A stretch of DNA of 64,000 nucleotides from Intrasporangium calvum DSM 43043 (GCF_000184685.1 NC_014830.1:3348001-3412000); one strand, 5' to 3'. Positions 8,683-17,960 are shown, counted from the stretch's first letter. Made by a program: numbers and translations. Notes: generated by a model not told the origin, from the letters alone.

Positions 8683-9624
8683 ATGAGGGCGGAGGTGGGG
8701 CCGCAGACGGACGCGGGCGTCGAGCAGTCAGCCGCGCCGCGCACCGATGCGGACGTCCCGGCCTTCTGGCGTGCCCTCGGCCTCCCGGGTCTGGCGGACA
8801 TCCACATCCACTTCCTGCCCGAGCGCGTGCTGGACAAGGTCTGGGGCGTGTTCGACACGGCCGAGGAACATTACGGCTATCCGTGGCCGATCCAGTACCG
8901 CGCGAGCGAGCCGGAGCGGATCGCCCTGCTGCGCACGATGGGGGTGCGCGGCATACCGTCGCTCTGCTATGCCCACCGCCCGGGGATGGCCCGCTGGCTC
9001 AACGAGTGGTGCACCGACTTCGCGGCCCGGGTTCCGGACGCCGTCCACTCGGGCACCTTCTACGCCGAGCCGTCCTGCGGCGACGACGTGCGCGACGCGC
9101 TCGACGCCGGCGCCCGGCTCTTCAAGCTGCACGTCCAGGTGGGCCGGCTACGACCGGACGACCCGGTGCTCGATCCGGCGTGGGGACTGCTCGAGGACGC
9201 CCAGGCGCCGCTCGTCCTCCACGCGGGTTCGGCGCCCAGGCGGGGCGAGCACACCGGGCCCGAGCCGGTCCGTGAACTGCTGCGCCGGCACCCGCGGCTC
9301 GTGCTCGTCATCGCGCACATGGGGATGTCCGAGTACACCGAGTTCGCCGATCTCGCAGCGGCCTACGACGGAGTCCACCTCGACACGACGATGGTGGGCA
9401 CTGACTTCATGGAGCGCGTCGCGCCATTCCCGCGCGAGGCGCTCGACCAGGTCCGCGACCTCGGCCACAAGGTCGTGCTCGGCACCGACTTCCCCAACAT
9501 CCCGTACCCCTACGCCCACCAGTTGGAGGTCCTCGCCCGCTGGGACATGGGGGATGATTGGATGCGAGCAGTCCTGTGGGAGAATGGCGCTCGCCTCATG
9601 GGCCTGAGCGATCCCCAGGTCTGA
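8683..9624 (+). CDS. Amidohydrolase-family protein (TIM-barrel metal-dependent hydrolase)
   Basis: About 313 residues. The metal-binding HxH pattern appears as ADIHIHFLP, with later barrel histidines in LVLHAGSAP and VIAHMGMSE and the Asp of VLGTDFPNIPYPY. This is the Amidohydro_2 pattern seen in decarboxylases/hydrolases such as the ACMSD-like group. The substrate is unknown. The frame is open from 8551, but the ATG at 8683 has AGGGAGG five bases upstream and begins just before the conserved domain. It could serve the same catabolic route as the CoA-transferase and liv genes, but it is on the other side of the regulator and the link is only positional. Confidence 0.8.
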   Translation: MRAEVGPQTDAGVEQSAAPRTDADVPAFWRALGLPGLADIHIHFLPERVLDKVWGVFDTAEEHYGYPWPIQYRASEPERIALLRTMGVRGIPSLCYAHRPGMARWLNEWCTDFAARVPDAVHSGTFYAEPSCGDDVRDALDAGARLFKLHVQVGRLRPDDPVLDPAWGLLEDAQAPLVLHAGSAPRRGEHTGPEPVRELLRRHPRLVLVIAHMGMSEYTEFADLAAAYDGVHLDTTMVGTDFMERVAPFPREALDQVRDLGHKVVLGTDFPNIPYPYAHQLEVLARWDMGDDWMRAVLWENGARLMGLSDPQV

Positions 9625-9889
9625 CACCGGAGCTCGAACCCTCCTCCGCACGTGGTCCAGCGCGGTGTCCGATCGGCCGACAGCGCCACCCGGAGCATCA
9701 CCTCGATCTCCGGCTCGACTCGCTCGCGAAAGGCGGTCACCAGGTCATCGTCCATCCACTGACGTCCTTCCGTCACGGGCGGGGAACCCGGTGGCGGTCG
9801 CAAGACCTTCCCGGACCCGTGAAGAAGTTCGGTCACCGTCGTGGGCCCGAACCCCAGCACCCACGAACCGCAGGTGGGCCCGCTGAGCC
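9625..9889. other. Gap with no recognisable gene
   Basis: Several open frames cross this stretch on both strands, but none has a recognisable product, a plausible ribosome binding site or a sensible start. It is followed by a paired repeat and a truncated gene end, so it may hold further decayed sequence. Confidence 0.5.
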
Positions 9890-9926
9890 AGCTCAGCGGC
9901 ATACGGCAGCCGTATGCCGCTGGGCT
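9890..9926. repeat. Dispersed repeat family A, inverted pair (hairpin)
   Basis: AGCTCAGCGGCATACGG, a two-to-three-base loop, then CCGTATGCCGCTGGGCT: a 17-bp stem with one G-T type mismatch. It would form a strong hairpin. It lies 265 bases after the amidohydrolase stop and 11 bases after the 3' end of the truncated thioredoxin-like reading frame read leftward. Confidence 0.85.
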
Positions 9927-9937
9927 CGGTCGACGAG

Positions 9938-10150
9938 TCAACGCAGGTCGCGCGGGCGGTTGGGCTCTTGCGTCAGGTACCTGCGGCACGACAGTCCCAC
10001 CGGCGCGTCCGGTTCGGCGAACGCGTCGACGCCATCGACCAGGATGCTCGGCGATCCGTGGAACTCCGCCTGAGCGCGGTCCCAACAGCTACCGGGTCCG
10101 GCAACGCGAGCAGGCCTCCCTCGAGGCCGAGCTCGCCCGCCTCCTCACGT
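9938..10150 (-). pseudogene. C-terminal remnant of a thioredoxin-like/alkylmercury-lyase-like protein
   Basis: The leftward frame ending at 9938 gives EFHGSPSILVDGVDAFAEPD followed by APVGLSCRRYLTQEP. This closely matches the C-terminal half of the small actinobacterial thioredoxin-like proteins annotated as alkylmercury lyase (pattern GxxGSPTILVDGxDPFA, then GLSCRVY). Upstream the frame is open for only about 70 codons, lacks an ATG or GTG with a ribosome binding site, and does not show the expected N-terminal cysteine motif. I therefore read it as the decayed end of a gene. It is immediately next to a paired copy of repeat A. Confidence 0.5.
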
Positions 10151-10241
10151 TCAGCGAGCGACTCGACCGCAGACTGCGCGGACGGCCGGATCTGCACGAT
10201 CCTCGCCGCGCCCACCAGCGGTTGATCGCGCCGGATCACCG

Positions 10242-11273
10242 TCAGGCCCGGCTCTCGGGCCCGCCCTGCGTGAGGACTCGCTCGAAGACCGTGAGGTGCG
10301 CATCGACCATCCGCTCGGCGTCGAATCGGCTGACGGCCTCGGCGCGGCAGGCGCTCCGATCGATGAGATGGAGCCGCGAGACCGCGGCAACCGCCTGGTC
10401 GGCGTCGGCCACCAGCCAGCCCGTGACGCCGTCCCGGAGGATCTCCGGCATGGACCCGAGCGGTGTCGCGATGACCGGGGTGCCGGTGGCGAGGGCCTCG
10501 ACGACGGAGAGCCCGAACGGCTCGGCGAAGCTGATGAGGTGGAGCAGCGCCCGGGCGCCCCCGAGGAGCCGGTCGCGTTCCTCGGGACCCACCGGGCCCA
10601 CGTACGACATGTCCCGACCGTTGACGTGCGGGGCAACGGCCTCGCGGAAGTAGGCCTCGTCCTGGACGATGCCCGCGATGACGAGGGGGACGCCGCAACG
10701 CCGGGCAACCTCCACAGCGAGGTGGGTCCCCTTGTCCGGGTGGATCCGGCCGAGGAACAGCAGGTAGTCGTCAGGTGTCGGGACGAACGTGAATCGGGAC
10801 AGGTCGATGCCGTGGTGGATCGTGGCGGTGTAGTGCAGGTCGGGGTGGCGGTTGGCGTCACTGATCGCGACGTAGTGGGCGATGTCGTCGTAGGCCCGGT
10901 AGGCGGCCACGATCTGCGGGGACGAGAAGCCGTGGATCGTCGTCACCACCGGCGTCGACACGAGCCGGCTGTAGGTGAGGGGCATGAAGTCGAAATGGTT
11001 TGCGATCAGATCGAACTCGCTGGCGCGCTCGAAGACGGCAGCGTTGTGCAACGCCTCCCACAGCTTGGCGTCCAGGCGGGAGTCTTCCTCGTAGCCCGTC
11101 GGCGCGGTGGGGTGCAGCCGAGCCGAGGTCTCGGAGTCGGCGGAGGCGAACAGCGTCACCTCGTGGCCCCGGGCGACGAAGCCCTCGGTCAGCGTCGAGG
11201 CGATCTGTTCCCACGGCCCGTAGCCTCGTGGCGGCAGTCGATGGGCGATGGACGCGATGACGCCGATCTTCAC
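10242..11273 (-). CDS. GT4-type glycosyltransferase
   Basis: About 343 residues, two Rossmann-like domains (GT-B fold). N-terminus VKIGVIASIAHRLPPRGYGP with the glycine-rich acceptor loop PRGYGPWE; C-terminal domain YLLFLGRIHPDKGTHLAVEV and the nucleotide-sugar-binding E-x7-E motif in SFAEPFGLSVVEALATGTPV. Retaining GT4 family. The frame is open to 11372, but GTG at 11273 begins exactly at the first beta strand and has AGGGAA upstream, so I prefer it. It diverges from a second glycosyltransferase that heads the GH130 cluster, which suggests a joint role in mannose-containing glycans or glycosides. Confidence 0.85.
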   Translation of the reverse strand: MKIGVIASIAHRLPPRGYGPWEQIASTLTEGFVARGHEVTLFASADSETSARLHPTAPTGYEEDSRLDAKLWEALHNAAVFERASEFDLIANHFDFMPLTYSRLVSTPVVTTIHGFSSPQIVAAYRAYDDIAHYVAISDANRHPDLHYTATIHHGIDLSRFTFVPTPDDYLLFLGRIHPDKGTHLAVEVARRCGVPLVIAGIVQDEAYFREAVAPHVNGRDMSYVGPVGPEERDRLLGGARALLHLISFAEPFGLSVVEALATGTPVIATPLGSMPEILRDGVTGWLVADADQAVAAVSRLHLIDRSACRAEAVSRFDAERMVDAHLTVFERVLTQGGPESRA

Positions 11274-11587
11274 GTGGGTTCCCTGTCGCAGCTCGACGGC
11301 AGAGGCACACAGCGTGGTCCGCATCGGTTCGCCGAGCCTACGCCTCGTGGAGCGGCGGGCAGCGGGAACCACGTCGTCCGCCGCCGCCCTCAGGGGCGGC
11401 TGCTACCCTCGGACCATCGGTGTGCCTCGGTTGGACGAGGCCCTGTCACTGACGAAGTCGTCGTGATCGAACCCCTCTCGTGCACTCACCGGAGGAGTAC
11501 CCGCGGCGCAGTTCGCGCGCACTCCCGGCTTCCGTAATGGCCGTCTTCGGCGTCAGCCTGTCGCCGTTGGATCGGGAAGGCACCCAC

Positions 11588-12754
11588 GTGTCGACGTCCT
11601 ACGGATTTCTCAGCACCTACCCACCGACCCAGTGCGGACTGGCCACGTTCACCTCGGCCCTCGTGTCGAGCCTGCGATCACCGCGTGACGTGGTCGGGAT
11701 CGTGGACGTCGTCGACGTCGCGAGCTCACGGCGGCCAGCCGAGGTGCGCCACCAGTGGGTCCGCGGCCAGCGCGGGGGCGCAGAGTCGGCTGCCGCCCGG
11801 CTCAACGGCTTCGACATCGTCCTCGTCCAGCACGAGTACGGCATCTTCGGCGGACCTGACGGTCAGGACGTGCTCGACGTCGTCCGCGCGGTCACCCGAC
11901 CGGTCATCACGGTCCTGCACACGGTCCTGAACACGCCGACCTTGCGCCAGAAGGCGATCCTGGACGAGCTCATCCTCCTGTCGGACACGGTCGTGACGAT
12001 GACGCTGACGGCCAAGGAACGCCTGGTCCACCGCTACCTGGTGGACGGCGCCAAGGTCATGGTCATCCCGCACGGGGCCATCGACACCCGGGTCGGGGAC
12101 CAGGCCAGCGCCCGGCTGAGCGGCGGTCGGACTGCCGCCCGCGCGGCCGGGGAGGGACCCATCGTCCTCACCTGGGGGCTGTTGGGCGAGGGCAAGGGGA
12201 TCGAGTGGGGGATCTCGGCCATGGCTCAGCTCCGGGACATTCATCCGGCCCCGAGGTACCACGTCGTCGGGCAGACCCATCCCAAGGTCCTCGAACGCGA
12301 CGGGGAGGCCTACCGCCACGGGCTCGAGGCCAGGGCGCGCGAGCTCGGGGTCGACGACGTCGTCACCTTCGACGCGCGGTACCTGGCCACGGGAGAGCTG
12401 GGCCGCCTCGTGCAGGAGGCCGACGTCATCCTCTTGCCGTACGACTCTCGTGAACAGGTGACCTCGGGCGTCCTGGTGGAGGCCGTGACGGCCGGCAAAC
12501 CGGTCGTCTCCACTGGCTTCCCCCATGCCGTCGAGCTGCTGTCCAGCGGGGCTGGGCTGCTCGTCGAGCGGCAGAACCCCGCGGCGATCGCCGCTGCCCT
12601 GAGGAGGGTGCTCACCGAGCCCGGCCTCGCAGGGAGTCTCGCCGCGGAGGCCGACCGACTCAGCCCCGCGTTGCTCTGGAGTGCCGTGGCGCAGCAGTAC
12701 CGGGACCTTGCCTCCTCGGCCCTCGACACCGAGTCGGACCGGGTCAGCGCGTGA
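11588..12754 (+). CDS. GT4-like glycosyltransferase, first gene of the GH130 cluster
   Basis: About 388 residues. The N-terminus SYGFLSTYPPTQCGLATFTS is the Q/PTxCGxA loop typical of glycosyltransferases found beside GH130 enzymes; the C-terminal domain has VLTWGLLGEGKGIEWGISAM and DVILLPYDSREQVTSGVLVE. The GTG at 11588 follows GGGAAGG by seven bases and starts the conserved domain; an ATG at 11537 in the same frame is an alternative. The gene ends GTGA, overlapping the start of the next gene, so the two are translated together. The donor sugar is not determined; mannose is likely from the neighbours. Confidence 0.82.
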   Translation: MSTSYGFLSTYPPTQCGLATFTSALVSSLRSPRDVVGIVDVVDVASSRRPAEVRHQWVRGQRGGAESAAARLNGFDIVLVQHEYGIFGGPDGQDVLDVVRAVTRPVITVLHTVLNTPTLRQKAILDELILLSDTVVTMTLTAKERLVHRYLVDGAKVMVIPHGAIDTRVGDQASARLSGGRTAARAAGEGPIVLTWGLLGEGKGIEWGISAMAQLRDIHPAPRYHVVGQTHPKVLERDGEAYRHGLEARARELGVDDVVTFDARYLATGELGRLVQEADVILLPYDSREQVTSGVLVEAVTAGKPVVSTGFPHAVELLSSGAGLLVERQNPAAIAAALRRVLTEPGLAGSLAAEADRLSPALLWSAVAQQYRDLASSALDTESDRVSA

Positions 12755-13818
12755 CCCGCCCGGCGGGTTCGGGCCTCTCGTTCAGCCATCTCGGACGCCT
12801 CAGTGACGCGACGGGTCTCTTCGAGCACGCAGAGCGCACCGAGCCGAGACTGGAGCACGGGTACTGCGTGGACGACGTGGCTCGTGGGCTGGTCGTCACC
12901 GCTCGCGAGCCGGCGCCGGAAGAGGCCACGGCGGCACTGGCCATGACCTACCAGCGTTTCCTGGCCGGCGCCCAGGACCTGGACGGCGGGATGCGGAACC
13001 GTCTCGGTGCCAACCTGGTCTGGCAGGACGACGCGGGTGTGGAGGACTGCTGGGGTCGCGCGCTCTGGGGCCTGGGCACCGCAGCTGCCCGCTCATGCTC
13101 GCCACGCCTCGCTGCGGAGGCCCTGGCCCTCTTCGAGGTCAGCGCCGCCAGGCGGTCACCGTGGACGCGCGCGATGGCCTTCGCCGCCCTCGGCGCCGCC
13201 GAGGTGCTCACGATCCATCTCGCCCACCCGGCGGCCCGCAGCCTGCTGGCTGACGCGGCCGCCATGATCGACCCGGTGGAGTCCGCCGCCACGTCGGCGC
13301 CCCCCGAGTGGCCCTGGCCGGAGGAACGGCTGCGCTACGCCAACGCGGTCCTGCCCGAGACCCTGCTCGCCGCGGGAGACCTCCTGGGTGAGCCGCGCTG
13401 GGTCGCCCGCGGACTTGCCCTGCTCGAATGGCTCCTCGCCACCGAGACCGCCGGCGGTCACCTGTCGGTCACCCCGGTGGGCGGGTGGGCGCGCGGCGAA
13501 CCCCGGCCCGCCTTCGACCAGCAGCCCATCGAGGTCGCGGCGCTGGCAGACGCCTGCGCCCGGGCCCACGACCTGACCGGGCACCCTCAGTGGGCCGACG
13601 CGACCCTCCAGTGCGCCGCGTGGTTCGAGGGAGCCAACGACGTCGGGATCGCGATGGTGGACCCGGTGAGTGGCGGCGGCTTCGACGGCCTCGAGGCCGA
13701 CGGCCGCAACGAGAACCAGGGCGCCGAGTCCACCCTCGCCATGCTCTCGACGTTCCAGCGGGCCAGCCGGCTCCGAGTCGGCGACGTCGCGGGACGCGTC
13801 CTCGTCCCGATGCCGTGA
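12751..13818 (+). CDS. Alpha/alpha-barrel protein of GH130 clusters (glycosidase-like)
   Basis: A 355-residue protein rich in regularly spaced helices, with motifs such as LEHGYCVDDVARGLVV, GMRNRLGANLVWQD, DCWGRALWGLGTA, PAFDQQPIEVAALADACARA and GRNENQGAESTLAML. The pattern is that of (alpha/alpha)6 glycoside-processing enzymes that accompany GT4 and GH130 genes. The acidic residues in YCVDD, VEDCWGR and NENQGAES are candidates for catalysis, but I cannot assign an activity. GTG start at 12751 overlaps the previous stop; its own stop overlaps the next start in the same way. Confidence 0.7.
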   Translation: MTRPAGSGLSFSHLGRLSDATGLFEHAERTEPRLEHGYCVDDVARGLVVTAREPAPEEATAALAMTYQRFLAGAQDLDGGMRNRLGANLVWQDDAGVEDCWGRALWGLGTAAARSCSPRLAAEALALFEVSAARRSPWTRAMAFAALGAAEVLTIHLAHPAARSLLADAAAMIDPVESAATSAPPEWPWPEERLRYANAVLPETLLAAGDLLGEPRWVARGLALLEWLLATETAGGHLSVTPVGGWARGEPRPAFDQQPIEVAALADACARAHDLTGHPQWADATLQCAAWFEGANDVGIAMVDPVSGGGFDGLEADGRNENQGAESTLAMLSTFQRASRLRVGDVAGRVLVPMP

Positions 13819-15317
13819 GCTATCAGGCGGACCTCGTCCGGCGGAGCCCGGTCGTCCTGCGCCCCGACTCGCGGCGGGTCATCGCGCGACCGTTCCTGCC
13901 TGGTCACGAGCTGCCGAGCCAAGGGATCTCACGTGCTGACTCGGTCGTGCAGAGGCTCGTCGCCCTGCCCGAGATGGACGTGGAGAAGACGCTGGCCGCC
14001 ACGCTTGCGGCACACGCGGGGAGACACGCCGACCTCTTGGCCTCCTTCCGGGAGCACTACGAGCTGGTCGCTCACCGCGTCCCCTCCGGTGCGGGCATCT
14101 CTTCGGACCGAGCGGACCTCATCGGTGCATATCTCACCCACGAGTACGCCATCGAGGCGGCAGCGCTCTTCAACCCTTCCATCGCCGCACATCCGGACCA
14201 GAGCGGCCTCGAGCCGGGCGAGATCAGGTTCATCATGACGGCCCGGGCCGTCGGGGAGGGTCACGTCTCCAGCGTCGAGTTCCGCACGGGGACCCTGGCG
14301 GCGCACGACGTCGTTCGGCTCGACGAGGCGCGGACTCACCTCACCACCGGTCGGATGACGCAGAGCCCGATGTCGACCGAGTTCCTGCGAGAGGCGCTGG
14401 ACGAGGACGGCGACGCGGTCACGGCCCAGAGCGTCCTCGGCCGCCTGCCCGAGCAGTTCACCGCGCCACAGCTGGAGGCCGTCCTCGCATCGAGCGAGCT
14501 CGACAGCCCCCGGCGCAGCGGGCCCGACGGACTTCTCGACCGGATCCGCCGGATGGCCGCCAGCACCTATGAGCTCACCTTCCCCACCACGAGCGACCTG
14601 TCGGAGCGGGTGATCTTCCCGAGGACCGAAGCGGAGAGCCACGGGATCGAAGATGCCCGCCTGGTGCGGTTCACCGACGACGACGGGAGCATCCGCTACT
14701 ACGCCACGTACACCGCCTACGACGGGTCCGGCATCGCGCCGCACCTGTTGAGCACCACCGACTTCGAGACCTTCTCGATGCGGCCACAGCTCGGTCTTGC
14801 CGCCAAGAACAAGGGGATGGCCCTGTTCCCCCGTCGGATCGGTGGGTCGTACTGGAGCCTGTCACGCTGGGACCGCGAGTCCATCAGTGTGGCCAGCTCG
14901 GTTGATGCGCTGCGCTGGGGACAGCCCGTCACGGTGCTGCGGCCCACTCAGCCCTGGGAGCTCATCCAGCTGGGCGGCTGCTCGTCGCCCCTCGAGACGG
15001 CCGAGGGGTGGATCGTCATCACCCACGGGGTGGGGCCGATGCGCACCTACGGCCTCGGCGCCGTCCTGCTCGACCTCGACGACCCCACTCTCGTGCTGGG
15101 CGCGCTGACCGAACCGCTCATGACCGCAGCACCCGACGAACGCGACGGCTACGTGCCGAACGTCCTCTACTCCTGCGGCGGGCTCATCCGGGACGAGACC
15201 ATCGTGCTGCCGTACGGGTGCAGCGACTCGTCGATCCGCTTCGCCTTCATCGACCTCCCGGGGCTGCTGTCCAGACTGCTCGCTGACCCCGGCACCGTTC
15301 CGGCGTCCGAGCGCTGA
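13815..15317 (+). CDS. GH130-family beta-mannoside phosphorylase-like enzyme
   Basis: A 500-residue protein with a five-bladed beta-propeller. Features: AALFNPSIAAHPDQS, FIMTARAVGEGHVSSVEFRT, SHGIEDARLVRF (the conserved E-D-x-R metal/phosphate region), YATYTAYDGSGIAPH and the C-terminal LYSCGGLIRDETIVLPYG. GH130 enzymes phosphorolyse or hydrolyse beta-1,2- or beta-1,4-mannosides. The protein is longer than the minimal 320-residue GH130 because of an N-terminal helical extension of about 110 residues, a form known in actinobacteria. The GTG at 13815 overlaps the preceding stop. It probably releases mannose 1-phosphate that the next-door cupin and central metabolism could use. Confidence 0.82.
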   Translation: MSYQADLVRRSPVVLRPDSRRVIARPFLPGHELPSQGISRADSVVQRLVALPEMDVEKTLAATLAAHAGRHADLLASFREHYELVAHRVPSGAGISSDRADLIGAYLTHEYAIEAAALFNPSIAAHPDQSGLEPGEIRFIMTARAVGEGHVSSVEFRTGTLAAHDVVRLDEARTHLTTGRMTQSPMSTEFLREALDEDGDAVTAQSVLGRLPEQFTAPQLEAVLASSELDSPRRSGPDGLLDRIRRMAASTYELTFPTTSDLSERVIFPRTEAESHGIEDARLVRFTDDDGSIRYYATYTAYDGSGIAPHLLSTTDFETFSMRPQLGLAAKNKGMALFPRRIGGSYWSLSRWDRESISVASSVDALRWGQPVTVLRPTQPWELIQLGGCSSPLETAEGWIVITHGVGPMRTYGLGAVLLDLDDPTLVLGALTEPLMTAAPDERDGYVPNVLYSCGGLIRDETIVLPYGCSDSSIRFAFIDLPGLLSRLLADPGTVPASER

Positions 15318-15388
15318 CGACCTCCCGAGCTCGAACGGCTCACCCCCAGGCACGACCCCCACAGCGCGCACCGACCATCGGAGCCACC

Positions 15389-15784
15389 ATGAAACTGCCC
15401 CTTCTACCGAACCCCGCCCGACGCCCGCTCGAGCTCATCTCGAGCTCGGACCGGCCGTGGGGACATTTCGAGCAGTTCGTCCACAACGAGGCGGTCACCG
15501 TGAAGATCATCACGGTCGCCCCGCTCCAGCGGCTCTCGCTTCAGAGCCATGTCCAGCGCGATGAGCTCTGGCAGGTCATCGACGGTCCGGCCGACGTCGA
15601 GGTGGACGGCGAGTCGACCACGGTACCCACGGGCGGACGGGCCTGGATCCCGCGCGGCTCAACCCACCGTCTCGGGAACTCGGGCGGGGCAGCGGTCCGT
15701 GTCCTCGAGATCGCCTTCGGTCACTTCGACGAGGAGGACATCCAGCGGCTCGCCGACGACTACGACCGAGCGGCAGATGCGTGA
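15389..15784 (+). CDS. Cupin, mannose-6-phosphate isomerase type II-like
   Basis: A 131-residue single-domain cupin. The N-terminal stretch ELISSSDRPWGHFEQFV and KIITVAPLQRLSLQSHVQRD-ELW resemble the PWG and SLQxHxxRxE metal-binding motif of the phosphomannose isomerase domain of bifunctional ManC proteins, with the second motif in WIPRGSTHRLGN. Two of the usual metal ligands are visible (H of QSH and E of DELW). It follows the GH130 gene by 71 bases on the same strand, supporting a role in mannose 6-phosphate to fructose 6-phosphate conversion. Confidence 0.78.
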   Translation: MKLPLLPNPARRPLELISSSDRPWGHFEQFVHNEAVTVKIITVAPLQRLSLQSHVQRDELWQVIDGPADVEVDGESTTVPTGGRAWIPRGSTHRLGNSGGAAVRVLEIAFGHFDEEDIQRLADDYDRAADA

Positions 15785-15822
15785 CCGGGTCGCTCGCGAC
15801 ATAGCAGGACTGCTGTCGTCTC

Positions 15823-16695
15823 TCAGAAGCCGGCGTAACCAGCCACGTCCCCGGCGAGCCCCGGGTCATGGCGAAGCGGGCGACCGTCGAGCTCGGTGAC
15901 GAGCACCGGCCCCCGGCCCGAGGACACGAGCCAGAGCCCGTCCGAGCGGTAGAGGTCCTCGACGGGGACGAGCGCCCACCGGGCCTCCCGGCCCTCCCGG
16001 CGGGCGGCCTCGAAGATCGCCTCGACGGTGACCGACTCGAGGATGCCCGTGTCGCCCGGTGGTGTGCTGAGGAGCACACCGTCGCGGGCGACGAGGAGCC
16101 CGGAGGTCGGGCCGTCGAGCGCATATCCGTCCGTGGTCGTGAAGATGACGTCGTCCGCCCCGCGGCGCCGCGCCTCGCGCTGGGCGGCGACGTTGACGAC
16201 GTAGGAGAGCGTCTTGACGCCGCCGAGGAGCCACGGGGCCTCCCGGAACGCGTCCGCGGGGTGACCTCGTGTCAGGGTCACCGCGGTGATCGTCCGGGGA
16301 GGCCCGGCCTCACCCGTGCCGAGGTCGCGGAGGTGCGTGACGCTGACGTAGGCCGTGGGTCCGGCCGGGCGCCACTCTCGACCGCGGGTCAGCACCAGCT
16401 TGAGGACCGCTTCTCCGGGCGTCGACCAGGTGTCGAGGGCGCACGCGGCGAGGTCGCGCCACGCCGAGCGAGGGGGGTTGTCCAGATCCAGGGCCCGCGC
16501 CGACCGTTCGAGGCGGTCGAGGTGCCCCTCCAGGTCGACGGCCGCAGCGTTGCCGGCCCGGTCGGTGCGGACCAGCGTCGAGTCGAAGCAGCCGTCGCCG
16601 CGGGTCAGTCCCAGGTCGTCGGCGGTGATGACCCGCTCGTCGGCGTCGACGAGGCCGCGGCCGAGCACGGCGACGACGTGCGACCCCTCACTCAT
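15823..16695 (-). CDS. Class IV aminotransferase / aminodeoxychorismate lyase-like protein
   Basis: A 290-residue PLP enzyme of fold type IV. Seen: ADDLGLTRGDGCFDSTLV near the N-terminus, the PLP-lysine region in LLGGVKTLSYVVNVAAQREA (K at about 162), and ALDGPTSGLLVARDG with STPPGDTGILESVT, which matches 4-amino-4-deoxychorismate lyase (PabC) more than branched-chain aminotransferases. The lyase would give 4-aminobenzoate for folate. The frame continues upstream, but the ATG at 16695 starts the conserved sequence. No pab genes are nearby, so D-amino-acid or other transaminase activity remains possible. Confidence 0.75.
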   Translation of the reverse strand: MSEGSHVVAVLGRGLVDADERVITADDLGLTRGDGCFDSTLVRTDRAGNAAAVDLEGHLDRLERSARALDLDNPPRSAWRDLAACALDTWSTPGEAVLKLVLTRGREWRPAGPTAYVSVTHLRDLGTGEAGPPRTITAVTLTRGHPADAFREAPWLLGGVKTLSYVVNVAAQREARRRGADDVIFTTTDGYALDGPTSGLLVARDGVLLSTPPGDTGILESVTVEAIFEAARREGREARWALVPVEDLYRSDGLWLVSSGRGPVLVTELDGRPLRHDPGLAGDVAGYAGF

Positions 16696-16870
16696 GGCCT
16701 CAGCCTCGCACGCAGGTTGGGCTCCTCGCCGCACGGGGGTACCTCCTGACCTGACTGCAGGAGGAGGCGCCAATGGAGGTGCGGTCGACGAGCTGGGGAT
16801 CACCGGCCACTGGCCGGGGCAGAAGGTCCGCGCGGAGGGGGCTCGAACGGGCTCCTGACAACCGGGATCC

Positions 16871-17230
16871 TCAGAAGGTGAGGACCTGGTCGGCTTCCAC
16901 CGTCCAAGCCGCGAGCTCGTCCATGGTCGAGCGCCGCGCCTCCTCGACGAGGTGCTCCTCGGTGAGGCCACGGGCGTCGAGGCAGGTTCCGCAGCAGGCG
17001 ATCTCGCCACCGTGGCGGGCGAAGCCGCGGAGCATCCGGTCGAGCGAGTAGTACCCGTCGGGCGTCTTCTGTCCGGCGATCGCACAGGTGACGGCGTCAC
17101 CCATGAGGAAGACACGCGGGGTGGCGTCGTCACGCCGGCTCAGCGCCCCGGCCAGGCGCACGGCGTTGAAGGTCTCGTCGGCTCCGTAGGCGGGCCCGTT
17201 GATGATGATCAGGATGTTCTTGCCGGCCAT
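16871..17230 (-). CDS. DsrE/DsrF-like sulfur-relay family protein
   Basis: A 119-residue small protein with a flavodoxin-like DsrE fold: NILIIINGPAYGADETFNAV, VFLMGDAVTCAIAGQ, and two conserved cysteines in IACCGTCLDARGL, where DsrE-type proteins carry a persulfide. Members take part in sulfur transfer or are uncharacterised. It lies between the PabC-like gene and the PIG-L gene on the same strand, with gaps of 175 and 49 bases. ATG at 17230. Confidence 0.8.
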   Translation of the reverse strand: MAGKNILIIINGPAYGADETFNAVRLAGALSRRDDATPRVFLMGDAVTCAIAGQKTPDGYYSLDRMLRGFARHGGEIACCGTCLDARGLTEEHLVEEARRSTMDELAAWTVEADQVLTF

Positions 17231-17279
17231 GTGGCTCCCTCGGCTGGTTGGGGCCCCCGCGGGGGGCGGGGGCGGGTGG

Positions 17280-17960
17280 TCATCGTTCGTCCGTCCGGCG
17301 CAGCCACCGCAGGTGCTCGTGCTCTCCGAGCAGCTCGATGCGGCGCCACATGACGCTTCCGGGCACCGCCTGGCTCGAGTGGCACGCGACCGCCTCGAGC
17401 TGCCGGGTGCGATCCACGGGGACGACGAGGTCGACCTGGGGTTCCGGGTAGCCGTCGAAGGGCGCGCCGTGCTCCTCGCGCAGCCGGAGCGCGACCTGCT
17501 CCGGGACGGTCCAGCCGAGGACCGGCAGGTCGAGCTGGTCGGCGGCGCGGACCGCGGCGGCCGTGGCCCGACCGTGGTCAGGGTGGCCGGTGACGCCGTT
17601 GAGGTCGAACCCGACGAGGCCGTCGGCCCGCACCCGCTGCGCGGCGCGGGACACGTGGTCGGCCAGCTGGTCGAGCTCGATGTCGGTGAGCCGCCCGTCG
17701 GGGAAGGTGAGCAGCTCGACGTCGTCGAGCCCGAGGACGTCGGCCGCGGCGGCGAGCTCCGCGGCGCGCAGCTCGAGCAGGTCACCGGCCACGCCGTGGA
17801 GCGTCGACGCCTCACCCCGCGTCAGGCAGAGGACCGACACCCGGGCCCCGCCCTCCGCGAAGGCGGCGAGCACGGCGCCGAGGGCGAACGACTCGTCGTC
17901 GGGATGCGCCACGACGGCGAGCACCGAGCCCCATCTCGGCAGCGCGCTCACCCTCGTCAC
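17280..17960 (-). CDS. PIG-L family deacetylase
   Basis: About 226 residues. The zinc site is clear: AVVAHPDDESFALG near the N-terminus (HPDDE) and the later His in GVTGHPDHGRATAA. The family removes acetyl groups from N-acetylglucosamine-type substrates, including MshB and Mca/Bca relatives of mycothiol and bacillithiol metabolism; the exact substrate is not clear here. The frame extends upstream across a repeat-A hairpin, which I regard as untranslated; the GTG at 17960 or another nine bases later starts the real protein. Confidence 0.82.
   Translation of the reverse strand: MTRVSALPRWGSVLAVVAHPDDESFALGAVLAAFAEGGARVSVLCLTRGEASTLHGVAGDLLELRAAELAAAADVLGLDDVELLTFPDGRLTDIELDQLADHVSRAAQRVRADGLVGFDLNGVTGHPDHGRATAAAVRAADQLDLPVLGWTVPEQVALRLREEHGAPFDGYPEPQVDLVVPVDRTRQLEAVACHSSQAVPGSVMWRRIELLGEHEHLRWLRRTDER

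Noticed and set aside
9841-10240. A possible MerR-type regulator end on the plus strand (helical stretch EAELARLLTFSERLDRRLRG)
   Set aside because: It lies antisense to the thioredoxin-like remnant, has no N-terminal helix-turn-helix, and could be a chance helix; not enough to annotate.
15823-17133. A 436-residue fusion protein upstream of the aminotransferase
   Set aside because: The upstream part is antisense to nothing conserved and overlaps the DsrE gene; the aminotransferase starts cleanly at 16695.
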